64,000 bases of DNA from assembly GCA_025358255.1 (NCBI GenBank), contig JANYKC010000034.1, positions 52,253-116,252 of the forward strand. Reading direction: 5' to 3'. This DNA comes from Spirochaetaceae bacterium (lineage in GTDB: Bacteria; Spirochaetota; Spirochaetia; Treponematales; Rectinemataceae). Under the pieces are notes generated by a model that saw only the letters and a list, made by a program, of their open reading frames with translations, made no database searches and was not told the origin of the DNA. A program made the translations under genes and the position numbers. Below are positions 42,020 to 49,967 of the stretch, one piece after another (position 1 is the stretch's first letter; each line of letters starts with the position of its first letter).

Positions 42020-43318
42020 TCAGCCCGGCGCGGCGGGGCTTTCGGGTTTAGGCAGCTTGAACCTCGCCAGCACCGGCGGGACGATGAGAAGCATGGCGGC
42101 GGCGGTCACCCAGAACGGGGCGATGGGGCTCACGCCTTTCCAGAGCATCGCGCCAAGCCAGGGAGCGGGCAGGGCGACAAAGCCGTTGCTCGTGGACAGG
42201 AAACCGAAGGCTATGCCACGCAGGTTCTCCGGCACGGACTTGGAGATGAGGCTCTGGTAGGCAGGCGACAGCATGCCGATGGCCGCACCGAAGACCAGGA
42301 AGCTCGCGCCCGCCGCCAGGGGGCTGGGCACGAGGAGCAAGAGGGCGAAGGAGGCGAAGGCGGTGAGGTAGCCGGCCGCGATCGCGAATCGCTCGCCATG
42401 GCGATCGGCGAAGTGGCCGGCAGGGATCATCACGAGCATCATCGCGCCTCCGAAGAGGGCGTTGAGGAGCCCGATCGTCGCGACGTCGATGCCCCGCTCG
42501 TCCTGGAGGAAGATGGGGAGGAGGTTGCCCGACAGGCCCATCGCGATGTCGCGGACGCCGTCCGAGATGAGGAGCTAGGTGATGAGGCCGCCCGAGAGCG
42601 CGAGGCCGGCCATGATCCTGAACGATTTCCCGAATTCCTTGATGGACACCGGCCCTGTGGAGGGGGCCGAACCGCCGTGGGTCCTGGCCATGGACAGCCG
42701 TATCGCCGTCGCCGCGAAGTAAAGCGCGGCCGCCGTCAGGATGAGGCCCTTCCACCCGAGGTATTTCACCGCCAGTCCGCCGGCGAGGGGGCCGACGACA
42801 GAGACCACCTGGTAGATGGTCTGGCTCACGGCGAAGACCTTCGCCCGGTTTTTTTCCGTCGACTGCTCGGCGATGAAGGCGTTGAAGCTCGGCGCGACGA
42901 AGGCGAAGGCGATCGACCCCACGGCCTGGCCGACGAGGAGCCAGCCCCAGCTCGGCGCAAGGATGATGCCTACCCAGCCAAGGGCCCCGCCAAGCGAGCC
43001 GATGGCTATGGACTTGAGGCGCCCTATGCGGTCGCTGATCCAGCCTCCCGCGATCTGGAGGGCCAGCGGGACGATCATGGACAGGGTGAAAAAGAGGCCG
43101 ATCTCCGAGACGCCGGCCTTGAGCTCCCGCAGGTAGAGGGGGAGGAGGGGGTAGAACATCTGGCCGCCGATGTTGGCCAGGACCATCGCGACAAGGAAGG
43201 TCCACAGGAGGGGGCTGATGAGGCGGTCTTTCGGCGCTGCCCCGCCCGCGCTTCCGGCAGGAAGGGCCCCGGCCTCGGCTCGTGCGGGCGCCGCCGGATC
43301 TTCCATGTCTGTCTGCAT
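42020..43318 (-). pseudogene. MFS transporter interrupted by an amber stop
   Basis: One frame from ATG 43318 to 42020 encodes a complete twelve-helix MFS transporter, except for a TAG at 42577-42575 between GLALSGGLIT and LLISDGVRDIAMGLSGNLLP. MFS landmarks: GGWISDRIGRLKS (loop 2-3 motif A), FVAPSFNAFIAEQSTEKNRA, and in the second half AGHFADRHGERFAI and PENLRGIAFGFLSTSNG. The reading frame is the same on both sides, so this is a point nonsense mutation (for example CAG to TAG), not a frameshift. The N-terminal half of about 245 residues would be produced alone. Substrate unknown; the family often exports drugs or imports sugars. Confidence 0.75.
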
Positions 43319-43359
43319 GACGACACCATAGCCCGCAATTTCGCGCGGGGGCAAGCCAC

Positions 43360-43465
43360 CATTTCTGATCCGGCAACCGGACATTGGCTAGGGCCCATGA
43401 TTCTGACCCGTAGCGACGGGCCGGAATCATGGAAAGCGCCTTGTTATGTCGCCGGGTCAGTAACG
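43360..43465. repeat. Dispersed palindromic repeat, head-to-head pair
   Basis: Read in reverse, 43420-43360 matches the repeat at 40601-40661 (21 of 22 bases over GATTCTGACCCGTAGCGACG and its next two bases, then AGCCAATGT and GGTTGCCGG). Read forward, 43407-43465 is a further, more diverged copy (ACGGGCCGGAATCATGG, GCCGGGTCAGTAACG). The two meet at GATTC-TGACCCGTAGCGACGGG-GAATC, giving a long hairpin. A degenerate copy may lie at 44288-44336. There is no transposase and there are no coding signs. Confidence 0.6.
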
Positions 43466-43563
43466 CCCATACGACAGACGGATTGCCGTTTCCAATCCGG
43501 TTTTTCCATGACAATGCTAGTCATCTCGACCCGACGGTGTTTTTTCCGGCATAGGAGGGGAAG

Positions 43564-43656
43564 ATGGACAAGCGTGCCGTGGCATACGCCCTGGTTTTTT
43601 GTCTTTTCGCCATGCCCGCACGGCATTGGTCGCGGCGAAAGGAGGGGCACCCATGA
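43564..43656 (+). CDS. Possible 30-residue peptide upstream of a lipoprotein fragment
   Basis: ATG at 43564 follows a good TAGGAGG with 6-nt spacing. The peptide MDKRAVAYALVFCLFAMPAR continues to a stop at 43654-43656 that overlaps the next ATG (ATGA). It has a short hydrophobic stretch. It could be a translational coupler or leader, or chance. Confidence 0.3.
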   Translation: MDKRAVAYALVFCLFAMPARHWSRRKEGHP

Positions 43657-44215
43657 TGCGCACGATCCAGGCCAAGGCGGTCTTCGTGTTCTTTCTCTCC
43701 ATCCCCCTCCCCCTCCTCCTCGCCTGCGCCCAGCCAAAGCCCTCGAGCCCACGCGGAGCCGCCTGGGCCTCTTCCCTCTGGGCGAGGCTCGTCCCTGACC
43801 TCGCTCCGCGGGAGATGACGCGATAGCCCTGGCCGCCTTCGGGCGGTGGCTCGATGACATGGCCAAGGATATCGAGTTCTCCCTAGGCAGGTATCCCGTG
43901 AGCCCCTACGTGAACAGCGCCGACCGGATAGCCTTGGCCTGCCTAGCCGAGTGCCGTCCCATCCGCGACGCGGCGGAGGCCGAACGCTGGATCTCCTGCC
44001 TCGCCGGCCTCCCCGCAAAGATGAAGGGAGCGGCGGACGCCCTCGACCTCAGGGCCAAGGCCGGGGTGGTCCTTCCACGGGGCATCTATGAGGCTTTCGC
44101 TGGCGAGCTCGCGTCAGTGTCTATCGAAGGGGGCTCGGCCAGGGCTGTCCTTCTCGACAAGGCTGCGGCCGCGGTCGGAGCCCCTGCCATCCCTGCATGG
44201 CACCTTGTCGCCTGA
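43653..44215 (+). pseudogene. Truncated, frameshifted lipoprotein (DUF885-like N-terminus)
   Basis: ATG 43653, with AAAGGAGG upstream, starts a lipoprotein signal peptide (FVFFLSIPLPLLLAC) and about 35 further residues, ending at 43826. The continuation lies in another frame: DDAIALAAFGRWLDDMAKDI, then SLGRYPVSPYVNSADRIALA, AERWISCLAGLPAKMKGAAD and LRAKAGVVLPRGIYEAF, which resembles the N-terminal region of DUF885 proteins (550-600 residues). It stops at 44215, after about 190 residues in total. Thus it has one frameshift near 43815 and a C-terminal truncation of roughly two thirds. The family assignment rests on pattern memory and is tentative. Confidence 0.45.
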
Positions 44216-44328
44216 GCCCTCGAGCGCCAGCGAGCAGCGGTGCCGGGTGAGGCATGCGCCTGCCGATGACCCTGGCCGGTGGCCAGAGGGCCGGACCATG
44301 GGAGGCCGCCGCCCTTCTTGGTGCCGGG

Positions 44329-45585
44329 TCAACGGCTTCCGAAAAGCGCCCCCGCAAGCTTCGCGACCGTGAATCGGTCCCTTTGCCAGTGCGCGCCGGC
44401 CATCGCCCTCGAAAGGTCGGCTTCCCCGAGGCCGATTTCGCGGGCATCCACCGGGCAACCCGAGCGGGCAAGCAGGTCACGCACGGCAGGCACTCCGGGC
44501 ACCCCGGCCGCGATCGCCTGGATCCTTTCCCAGTTGTCGATGATATCGCCCGTGAGGCCAGCCCATCCCGCTGCGCCGAGCGAGAGGAAGCCTGCCTGCG
44601 TGGCGATGACCTCATCCGCGCTGGAGGGGAAGAGGGCTCGGATCTGGGCGATCCCGGTGGCCTCGTCAGTCGGTCCCTGGCCGGCGAGGAGGGTGGCCGC
44701 CTGGTCCCTGGAGAGCCTGGCCACGCGCTCCCAGAGCCCGGCGGCCATGATGGTGCCAATTGCCACTTTCAAGCCATGAAGTATCGGGGCTTGCCCGGCG
44801 CGGAGGCGCTCGGCCTCCCAGAAATGGGAGAAATGGTGCTCCGCTCCCGAAGCCGGACGGGAATGCCCGGCGGCCGCCATGCAGAGTCCCGATTCCACGA
44901 GGGCCCCCATGAGGACCTCGATCCCCCCCGCCTCTTTCGCCCCGATCGAATCCACGGCCTCGATCGCGCATCGCGCCGCCCTCTCGGAGCGCTGGGCGAC
45001 GGCTTCGTCGAAGGGCTCATCCCAGAGGAGGGCGCCGAGGCGCCAGTCGGCGAGGGCGGAAAGCTTGCACAGCATGTCGCCGAATCCGGCGGCTATCATG
45101 GCCGCCGGGGCTGCGGCCAGGATCCGGGTATCGGCGAAGACCGCGGCGGGATGCGCGGCCGGGATGGTGGCCTTGGCGCCGCCCAGGATCAGGGCGGACG
45201 CGGACGAGGCGTAGGCGTCGACGCAAGGCGCAGAGGGGAGGGAGACGAAGTCCTTCCCGATCCTGGAGGCGACGAAGCGCACGATGTCGGTGATGGTTCC
45301 CGAGCCTGCCGCGACGAGGAGGGACTCGTTGTCCCTGGAGTCCGCAAGGAGCCTCAGGACGGCCTCGCCTCCGGCCACGGGATGCTCGCCTGCGATGATG
45401 GTCCTGCTGGCGGCGAGGCCCCTTCGCCGGAGCGCGGCGTCTGCTTCCGATCCCAGCGCTTCCCAGGTGCGCAGGTCCGCGACGATCCGGATCGTCCCGG
45501 TCACGGGGCGCGCGGCGCACCAGGCGGAAAAGCGATCAAGGGCCCCTTCTCCGATATCGACGGTCATGTCCATGGATTGCGGCAC
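44329..45585 (-). CDS. araM: sn-glycerol-1-phosphate dehydrogenase (EgsA/AraM family)
   Basis: An NAD(P)-dependent metal enzyme of the iron-containing dehydrogenase superfamily, 418 residues. Visible landmarks: LLVAAGSGTITDIVRFVA (nucleotide binding), SLPSAPCVDAYASSASALI with the metal Asp in VDAYAS, AGFGDMLCKLSALADW, GAEHHFSHFWE with a metal His, and APILHGLKVAIG with the last His. In Bacillus subtilis araM belongs to the arabinose operon, and here it also sits in an arabinose locus. The enzyme reduces dihydroxyacetone phosphate to glycerol-1-phosphate; its link to arabinose is unexplained. The start is a GTG at 45585 with AAGGAG 6 nt upstream; an ATG at 45606 would place that site inside the gene. 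Confidence 0.82.
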   Translation of the reverse strand: MPQSMDMTVDIGEGALDRFSAWCAARPVTGTIRIVADLRTWEALGSEADAALRRRGLAASRTIIAGEHPVAGGEAVLRLLADSRDNESLLVAAGSGTITDIVRFVASRIGKDFVSLPSAPCVDAYASSASALILGGAKATIPAAHPAAVFADTRILAAAPAAMIAAGFGDMLCKLSALADWRLGALLWDEPFDEAVAQRSERAARCAIEAVDSIGAKEAGGIEVLMGALVESGLCMAAAGHSRPASGAEHHFSHFWEAERLRAGQAPILHGLKVAIGTIMAAGLWERVARLSRDQAATLLAGQGPTDEATGIAQIRALFPSSADEVIATQAGFLSLGAAGWAGLTGDIIDNWERIQAIAAGVPGVPAVRDLLARSGCPVDAREIGLGEADLSRAMAGAHWQRDRFTVAKLAGALFGSR

Positions 45586-45625
45586 GCTGTTCTCCTTGAA
45601 GCCCACGGCTTGATGGGAATCCGCA

Positions 45626-45677
45626 TTGACAGATCCCGGGAGATGGGGTTAAAACGATATCTCGTGTACGTACACGA
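45626..45677 (+). promoter_or_regulatory. Promoter and 16-bp palindromic operator before the araB block
   Basis: TTGACA (45626-45631) with a weak TTAAAA 17 bp downstream points towards the LacI remnant and araB. A perfect palindrome, TCGTGTACGTACACGA, follows at 45662-45677. Its TGTACGTACA core resembles AraR operators of Bacillus as I remember them, and an AraR-like regulator is encoded at 50004. Confidence 0.5.
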
Positions 45678-45705
45678 TATGACATTCTAAGAGGCGAACG
45701 GGGAA

Positions 45706-46165
45706 ATGTCAAAACGTTAGGCGACCGCCAAGGAAATTCCCCGACAGGCCGGTGTCTCCATAGGGGCGGTGGACAGGGTCCTCCATGATCGGGGCGGTGT
45801 TTCCGGCACGACGAGGGCCAGGATCGAGGCAATTGTGCAAAACCTCGGGTACAGGCCCAATGCCCTGGCCCAACGCCCTGGCCCAACGCCCTGGCCCAAT
45901 GCCCTGGCCCAACGCCCTGGCCCAACGCCCTGGCCCGGCAGCCCTCCCTCGGAAAGCCCCGGCGCTTCCTTGTCCTCATCCCGAGGGCCGACCAGGATTC
46001 CGGATACCGGGCCCTCTGCCTCGAAGGCATCATGGCCGCCGCGAAGGGGCGCATGGGCACCGAGAGGCTGTACCGTAATGTCGTGCATGGAGGGGGCCGC
46101 GCCGCGCAGGAAGTCGCCACCGAGATCATCCTTACCGGCCTGAGCCGGCTACGGGGGAGGGGAAT
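45706..46165 (+). pseudogene. LacI-family regulator remnant
   Basis: The frames around 45720-45860 give a LacI helix-turn-helix: ATAKEIPRQAGVSIGAVDRV, then LHDRGGVSGTTRARIEAIVQ and NLGYRPNALA. The putative start (ATG 45706, MSKTLGDR) is in a different frame, so there is an early frameshift. After NALAQ the linker is overrun by a 13-bp tandem repeat. Beyond it, yet another frame shows the beginning of a periplasmic-type sensor domain (RRFLVLIPRADQDSGYRALC, LEGIMAAAKGRM). The remaining 200 residues or so of sensor are missing, and araB starts right after. It is a dead regulator, probably once controlling araB. Confidence 0.6.
45862..45939. repeat. 13-bp tandem repeat in the LacI linker, five copies plus one variant
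   Basis: The unit is GCCCTGGCCCAAC, tandem from 45862; the third copy ends in T and the sixth is degenerate. Because 13 is not a multiple of three, each gain or loss changes the reading frame downstream; only steps of three units keep it. Confidence 0.9.
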
Positions 46166-46170
46166 AGAAC

Positions 46171-47850
46171 ATGGAAAAAGGCCACAACTATGTGCTTGGA
46201 GTGGATTTTGGCACCGACTCGGTCCGCGTCGTGGTGGCGGACGCGGCCGACGGCCGCTTTGTCGGCAGCGGGGTGAGCGCATATCGGCGCTGGGCCACGG
46301 GCTCATGGTGCCTGCCTGCGGCGAACCGCTTCCGCCAGCACCCCCGCGACTACATCGAAGGCCTCGAGGCCGCGGCCACCCAGGCGCTCGCAGAAGCGTC
46401 GGGCAGGATCGGACCCTCCCTCGCCGCGAAGGTCAGGGGCATCTCGGTGGATACGACTGGCTCGACCCCCTGCCTGGCCGATGCCTCTGGCCAGCCCCTC
46501 GCCCTGAGGGAGGATTTCGCCGAGGATCCGGACGCGATGTTCATCCTCTGGAAGGACCATAGCTCGGTCGCAGAGGCCGGGCGCATCAATTCCCTGGCCC
46601 GTTCCTGGGGCGGCGAGGACTTCACGAAGTACGAAGGGGGCATCTATTCCTCCGAATGGTTCTGGGCCAAGGCCCTCCGCGTGCTGGCCACCAACGACAA
46701 AGTCGCGTCGGCCGCGAGGACGATTGTCGAGCATTGCGACTGGATGCCCGCCCTCCTGTGCGGGACCCGGGACCTTGCCGCCTGGAAGCGGAGCCGCTGC
46801 GCCGCGGGGCACAAGGCGCTCTGGCACGCCTCCTGGGGAGGCTATCCCTCGCAGGATTTCCTCCGTCTCCTCCATCCCCGCCTCGCCGAGCTTTCCCCCT
46901 CCCTCGGAAGCGAGACCTGGACGGCGGCCGAGGCCTTTGGCGGCCTTTGCGCAGGCTGGGCCTCTCGCCTCGGACTTACGGCAGGCATACCTGTCGGGGT
47001 GGGAAGCCTCGATGCGCATATCGGCGCCGTCGGTGGAGACCTGGAGCCGGGAACCCTCCTCAAGATCATGGGCACGAGCACCTGCGACATCATGGTCGGC
47101 CCGGGTCCGGCAGGAGTGGGGGAGAAGCTTGTCCGGGGGATCTGCGGCCAGGTGGACGGCTCCGTCCTGCCCGGCATGATCGGCTACGAGGCGGGACAAT
47201 CCGCCTTCGGTGACCTCTTCGCCTGGTTCCGGGGCGTCCTGGCCTGGCCCTTGCGCACGCTGCCCGGCCTCGCCCCGGGCGATGCCCAAAGGCTCGAGGA
47301 GGCCTTGCTTCCCGCCCTTGAGGCCGCCGCCGCGAAGGTGGATCCTGCCGCATCGAGCCTCGTCGCCCTTGACTGGATGAACGGCAGGCGCACGCCCGAT
47401 GCCGACCAGTCCCTCAAAGGCGCGATATCCGGCATCAGCCTCGGCACGGACGCGCCCGCGATCTACCGCGCCATCATCGAGGCGGCGGCCTTCGGCTCCC
47501 GCGCCATCGTCGAGCGCATGCGGGAGGAGGGGCTCGTGATCGAGCGCGTCGCGGCTGTGGGCGGCGTGGCGATGAAGAGCGCCCTGGCCATGCAGGTGAG
47601 CGCCGATGTCCTTGGCATGGACATCAGCGTCAGCTCGAGCGAGCAATCCTGCGCCCTCGGTGCGGCGATGTTCGCCGCCACGGTCGCGGGCCTCCATCCG
47701 GACATCCTTTCTGCCCAGGCCGCGATGCGCGCACCCGCGCTGAAGGTCTGGAGACCGGATCCCGCCAGGCGCCTGGCCTACGAGGGACTCTACAGGAAGT
47801 ACAAGGCCCTCGGCGCCTTCGCCGAGTCGGCCACGAAGGAGGGAGCATGA
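46171..47850 (+). CDS. araB: Ribulokinase
   Basis: A FGGY-family sugar kinase of 559 residues, the length expected for AraB. N-terminal phosphate-binding motif VLGVDFGTDSVRVVVADA; AraB-typical segments ISVDTTGSTPCLADASGQPL, AMFILWKDHSSVAEAGRINS, KYEGGIYSSEWFWAK, and in the C-terminal half LDAHIGAVGGDLEPGTLLKIMG and GGVAMKSALAMQVSADVLG. It phosphorylates L-ribulose to L-ribulose 5-phosphate. GGAGGGG lies before the ATG. It is followed with a 4-bp overlap by a destroyed araA'-'araD fusion, so the enzymes before and after it in the arabinose pathway are not available from this operon. Confidence 0.9.
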   Translation: MEKGHNYVLGVDFGTDSVRVVVADAADGRFVGSGVSAYRRWATGSWCLPAANRFRQHPRDYIEGLEAAATQALAEASGRIGPSLAAKVRGISVDTTGSTPCLADASGQPLALREDFAEDPDAMFILWKDHSSVAEAGRINSLARSWGGEDFTKYEGGIYSSEWFWAKALRVLATNDKVASAARTIVEHCDWMPALLCGTRDLAAWKRSRCAAGHKALWHASWGGYPSQDFLRLLHPRLAELSPSLGSETWTAAEAFGGLCAGWASRLGLTAGIPVGVGSLDAHIGAVGGDLEPGTLLKIMGTSTCDIMVGPGPAGVGEKLVRGICGQVDGSVLPGMIGYEAGQSAFGDLFAWFRGVLAWPLRTLPGLAPGDAQRLEEALLPALEAAAAKVDPAASSLVALDWMNGRRTPDADQSLKGAISGISLGTDAPAIYRAIIEAAAFGSRAIVERMREEGLVIERVAAVGGVAMKSALAMQVSADVLGMDISVSSSEQSCALGAAMFAATVAGLHPDILSAQAAMRAPALKVWRPDPARRLAYEGLYRKYKALGAFAESATKEGA

Positions 47851-48262
47851 TAGACCTGAGGGGAAAGGACATCTGGTTCGTCACGGGGAGCCAGGACCTC
47901 TACTGACGGGCGACGCTCGAGAAAGTCGCGGGGGAGGTGCCCTGCGCAGCGATGCTCTCCGAGGAAGAGGTCCTTCGGGACTATGAGCTCGCGACGGGGG
48001 AACTCATCGCGCGGAGCCTTGCCGGGATCGATCCCCTTGCGATGCCCGCCATCCTCGTCGCCGGCCATGGCCCATTTGCCTGGGGAAAAAGCGCGATGGA
48101 GGCCATCCACCACGCCGCCGCCCTCGAGGAAGTGGCGCGGATGGCCTTGTTGACCCAGGCGATACGGCCGGATGCGCCTGCCCTTCCTCCCCCATCCTCA
48201 GGAAGCGCTGGGAGAGGAAGCACGGCTCCACCGCATATTACGGGCAGGGTGGCCCGCGCTGA
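47847..48262 (+). pseudogene. araA'-'araD deletion fusion (arabinose isomerase start, epimerase end)
   Basis: ATG 47847 overlaps the araB stop (ATGA) behind GAAGGAGG. The first residues, MIDLRGKDIWFVTGSQDLY, are the start of L-arabinose isomerase; a TGA at the expected Gly then interrupts, followed in frame by RATLEKVA, still AraA-like. From about 47935 the frame reads VPCAAMLSEEEVLRDYELAT, GELIARSLAGIDPLAMPAIL and VAGHGPFAWGKSAMEAIHH, which is the C-terminal half of L-ribulose-5-phosphate 4-epimerase. After another frameshift come ILRKRWERKHGSTAYYGQGG and a stop at 48262. Thus about 1.4 kb of araA and the first half of araD were deleted. Neither enzyme can be made. Confidence 0.85.
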
Positions 48263-48277
48263 CCGCGCGGGCCGCGG

Positions 48278-49789
48278 TCAGGACCCCGGGGCGGCGATGC
48301 GCAGGACATTCCACGAGAGCGGGGCGAGCTCTACCCTGAGGTGGCCGCCTTCCACGAGGCTGCCTCCGGGTAGGCTCCTGGGGCATACCGCATCGGGTGC
48401 CGCGGCGCTGTTGCCGGCCTTGGGATCGAAGCCCGCGAACTCAAGCACCTCGACGAGGCGCCAGCCCTCGAAGCCCGCGAGCCCGATATCGACACCGAGC
48501 CCTTCCTCGACTGCCCGGTTGACGGCGAAGACCGTGAGCCTGCCCCCCTCCTCGTCGAGGGCGGCCGCGGCATGGAGGAAGGGCACGGCGCCATAGCGCC
48601 TGCTTTCGTAGGAAGGGCTGTCGATTCGCAGGTCGAGCGAGGAACCGCAGGAGAAGGCACAGGCGTGGAGGAAGGGCCAATAGATAGTCTGCCGCCAGGC
48701 AGTTCCACCCGTGACCGTGGAGATGGGCGCCAGGACGTTGACGAGTTGGGCCAGGCAGGCGATTTTCACGCGGTCGGCATGCTTGAGGAGTTCGATGGCC
48801 AGGCAGCCGACGACGAGGGCATCCTCGAAGGTATAGGCCTCCTCGAGGAGGGAAGGCCCTCGTTCCCATGGATCGGCATGGGCATCCTCGGCGCTTGTAT
48901 GGAACCACACGTTCCACTCGTCGAAGGAGAGCATCATGGTCTTGGGACTCCGCTTTTTCGCCTTGACGAAGTCGCAGGTCGCGGCCGCCGACTCGATGAA
49001 GGCCCCCATCCCCATGGAATCGGCCAGGTACTCGGGAAGGTCATCGGCCTTGTTGCCATAGTATGCATGAAGGGAGAGGTAGTCGGCTTCCTCGTAGCAG
49101 TGCCCCAGCACCGTCGCTTCCCAGTCGGGGAAGCTCGGCATGGCGGGAAAGGAAGAACCGCAGGCGACAAGCTCGATCGAGGGATCGACCCGACGCATGG
49201 CCTTGGCGGTCTCGCAGGCAAGCCTGCCGTATTCCCCGGCCGTCTTCTGCCCGACCTGCCAGGAACCATCCATCTCGTTTCCCAGGCACCAGAGTTTGAT
49301 GCCATGGGGGGCCTCAAGGCCATGTCTCTTGCGGAGGTCGGACCAGAAGGTCCCTCCCGGATGGTTGCAGTACTCGACCAGGTTGGCGGCGGCATCTACG
49401 CCACGCGTCCCGAGGTTGAGGGCCATCATCGCCCGAGCCCCGGCCGCCTTGGTCCAGGCCATGAACTCATTGAGCCCGAAAAGGTTGGGCTCCACCGAGC
49501 GCCAGGCCAGGTCGAGGCGCGTCGGCCTCTTTTCGACCGGTCCGACCGAATCCTCCCAATTGAAGGAACAGACAAAGTTGCCCCCGGGATAGCGGACCAG
49601 GGGAATGCCCAACTCCCGGACAAAGGAGAGGACGTCCTGTCTGAAGCCCTGCCCCTCGGCAGTGGGATGGCCGGGTTCGAAGATGCCCCCGTAGACAGCC
49701 CTTCCCAGGTGCTCGATGAAAGAGCCGAAGAGGCGGCGGTCGATGTCGCCTATCCGGAATTCCCTGTCGAGGCGCATCCGAGCTTCCAT
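48278..49789 (-). CDS. abfA: GH51 alpha-L-arabinofuranosidase
   Basis: A 503-residue intracellular enzyme (no signal peptide) of the AbfA type. N-terminal landmarks: DRRLFGSFIEHLGRAVYGGI, VRYPGGNFVCSFNWEDSVGP, EPNLFGLNEFMAW. The acid/base is Glu172 in WCLGNEMDGSW and the nucleophile is Glu291 in LSFDEWNVWF; VNVLAPISTVTGGTAWRQTI follows, then a C-terminal beta-domain. It removes terminal alpha-L-arabinofuranosyl groups from arabino-oligosaccharides taken up by the cell. AAGGAGG sits 5 nt before the ATG. It diverges from the AraR-like regulator across a 214-bp region with two matching operator-like repeats. abfA also belongs to the ara operon of Bacillus. Confidence 0.92.
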   Translation of the reverse strand: MEARMRLDREFRIGDIDRRLFGSFIEHLGRAVYGGIFEPGHPTAEGQGFRQDVLSFVRELGIPLVRYPGGNFVCSFNWEDSVGPVEKRPTRLDLAWRSVEPNLFGLNEFMAWTKAAGARAMMALNLGTRGVDAAANLVEYCNHPGGTFWSDLRKRHGLEAPHGIKLWCLGNEMDGSWQVGQKTAGEYGRLACETAKAMRRVDPSIELVACGSSFPAMPSFPDWEATVLGHCYEEADYLSLHAYYGNKADDLPEYLADSMGMGAFIESAAATCDFVKAKKRSPKTMMLSFDEWNVWFHTSAEDAHADPWERGPSLLEEAYTFEDALVVGCLAIELLKHADRVKIACLAQLVNVLAPISTVTGGTAWRQTIYWPFLHACAFSCGSSLDLRIDSPSYESRRYGAVPFLHAAAALDEEGGRLTVFAVNRAVEEGLGVDIGLAGFEGWRLVEVLEFAGFDPKAGNSAAAPDAVCPRSLPGGSLVEGGHLRVELAPLSWNVLRIAAPGS

Positions 49790-49839
49790 ACGCCCTCCTT
49801 GGCTTGACCTATCCGGCGCGTCGCGGTTGCCATTGGGCT

Positions 49840-49855
49840 ATACCATGGCATACCA
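49840..49855 (+). promoter_or_regulatory. Operator-like direct repeat, site 1 (abfA side)
   Basis: ATACCA-TGGC-ATACCA: two ATACCA half-sites spaced one helical turn (10 bp) apart, 51 bp upstream of the abfA start. A matching site in opposite orientation overlaps the araR start (49995-50010). Confidence 0.45.
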
Positions 49856-49967
49856 ATAATTGAGGCATTTATCGTTTATGTAAAGCCCTGATTGTATCGT
49901 TTGGCAAAAATTCGATATTCTGATCGTATTATTCCCCAATAGGCCAATGAATCGCCTCGAATTCGAC

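Noticed and set aside
42575..42577. TAG as a pyrrolysine or other recoded codon
   Set aside because: The site lies in an ordinary MFS loop, no methylamine methyltransferase or pyl genes are seen, and a simple CAG-to-TAG change explains it.
40601..43465. Insertion sequence or transposon with terminal inverted repeats
   Set aside because: No transposase-like gene lies between the inverted copies, and the right-hand copy is itself doubled. It is kept as a dispersed repeat only.
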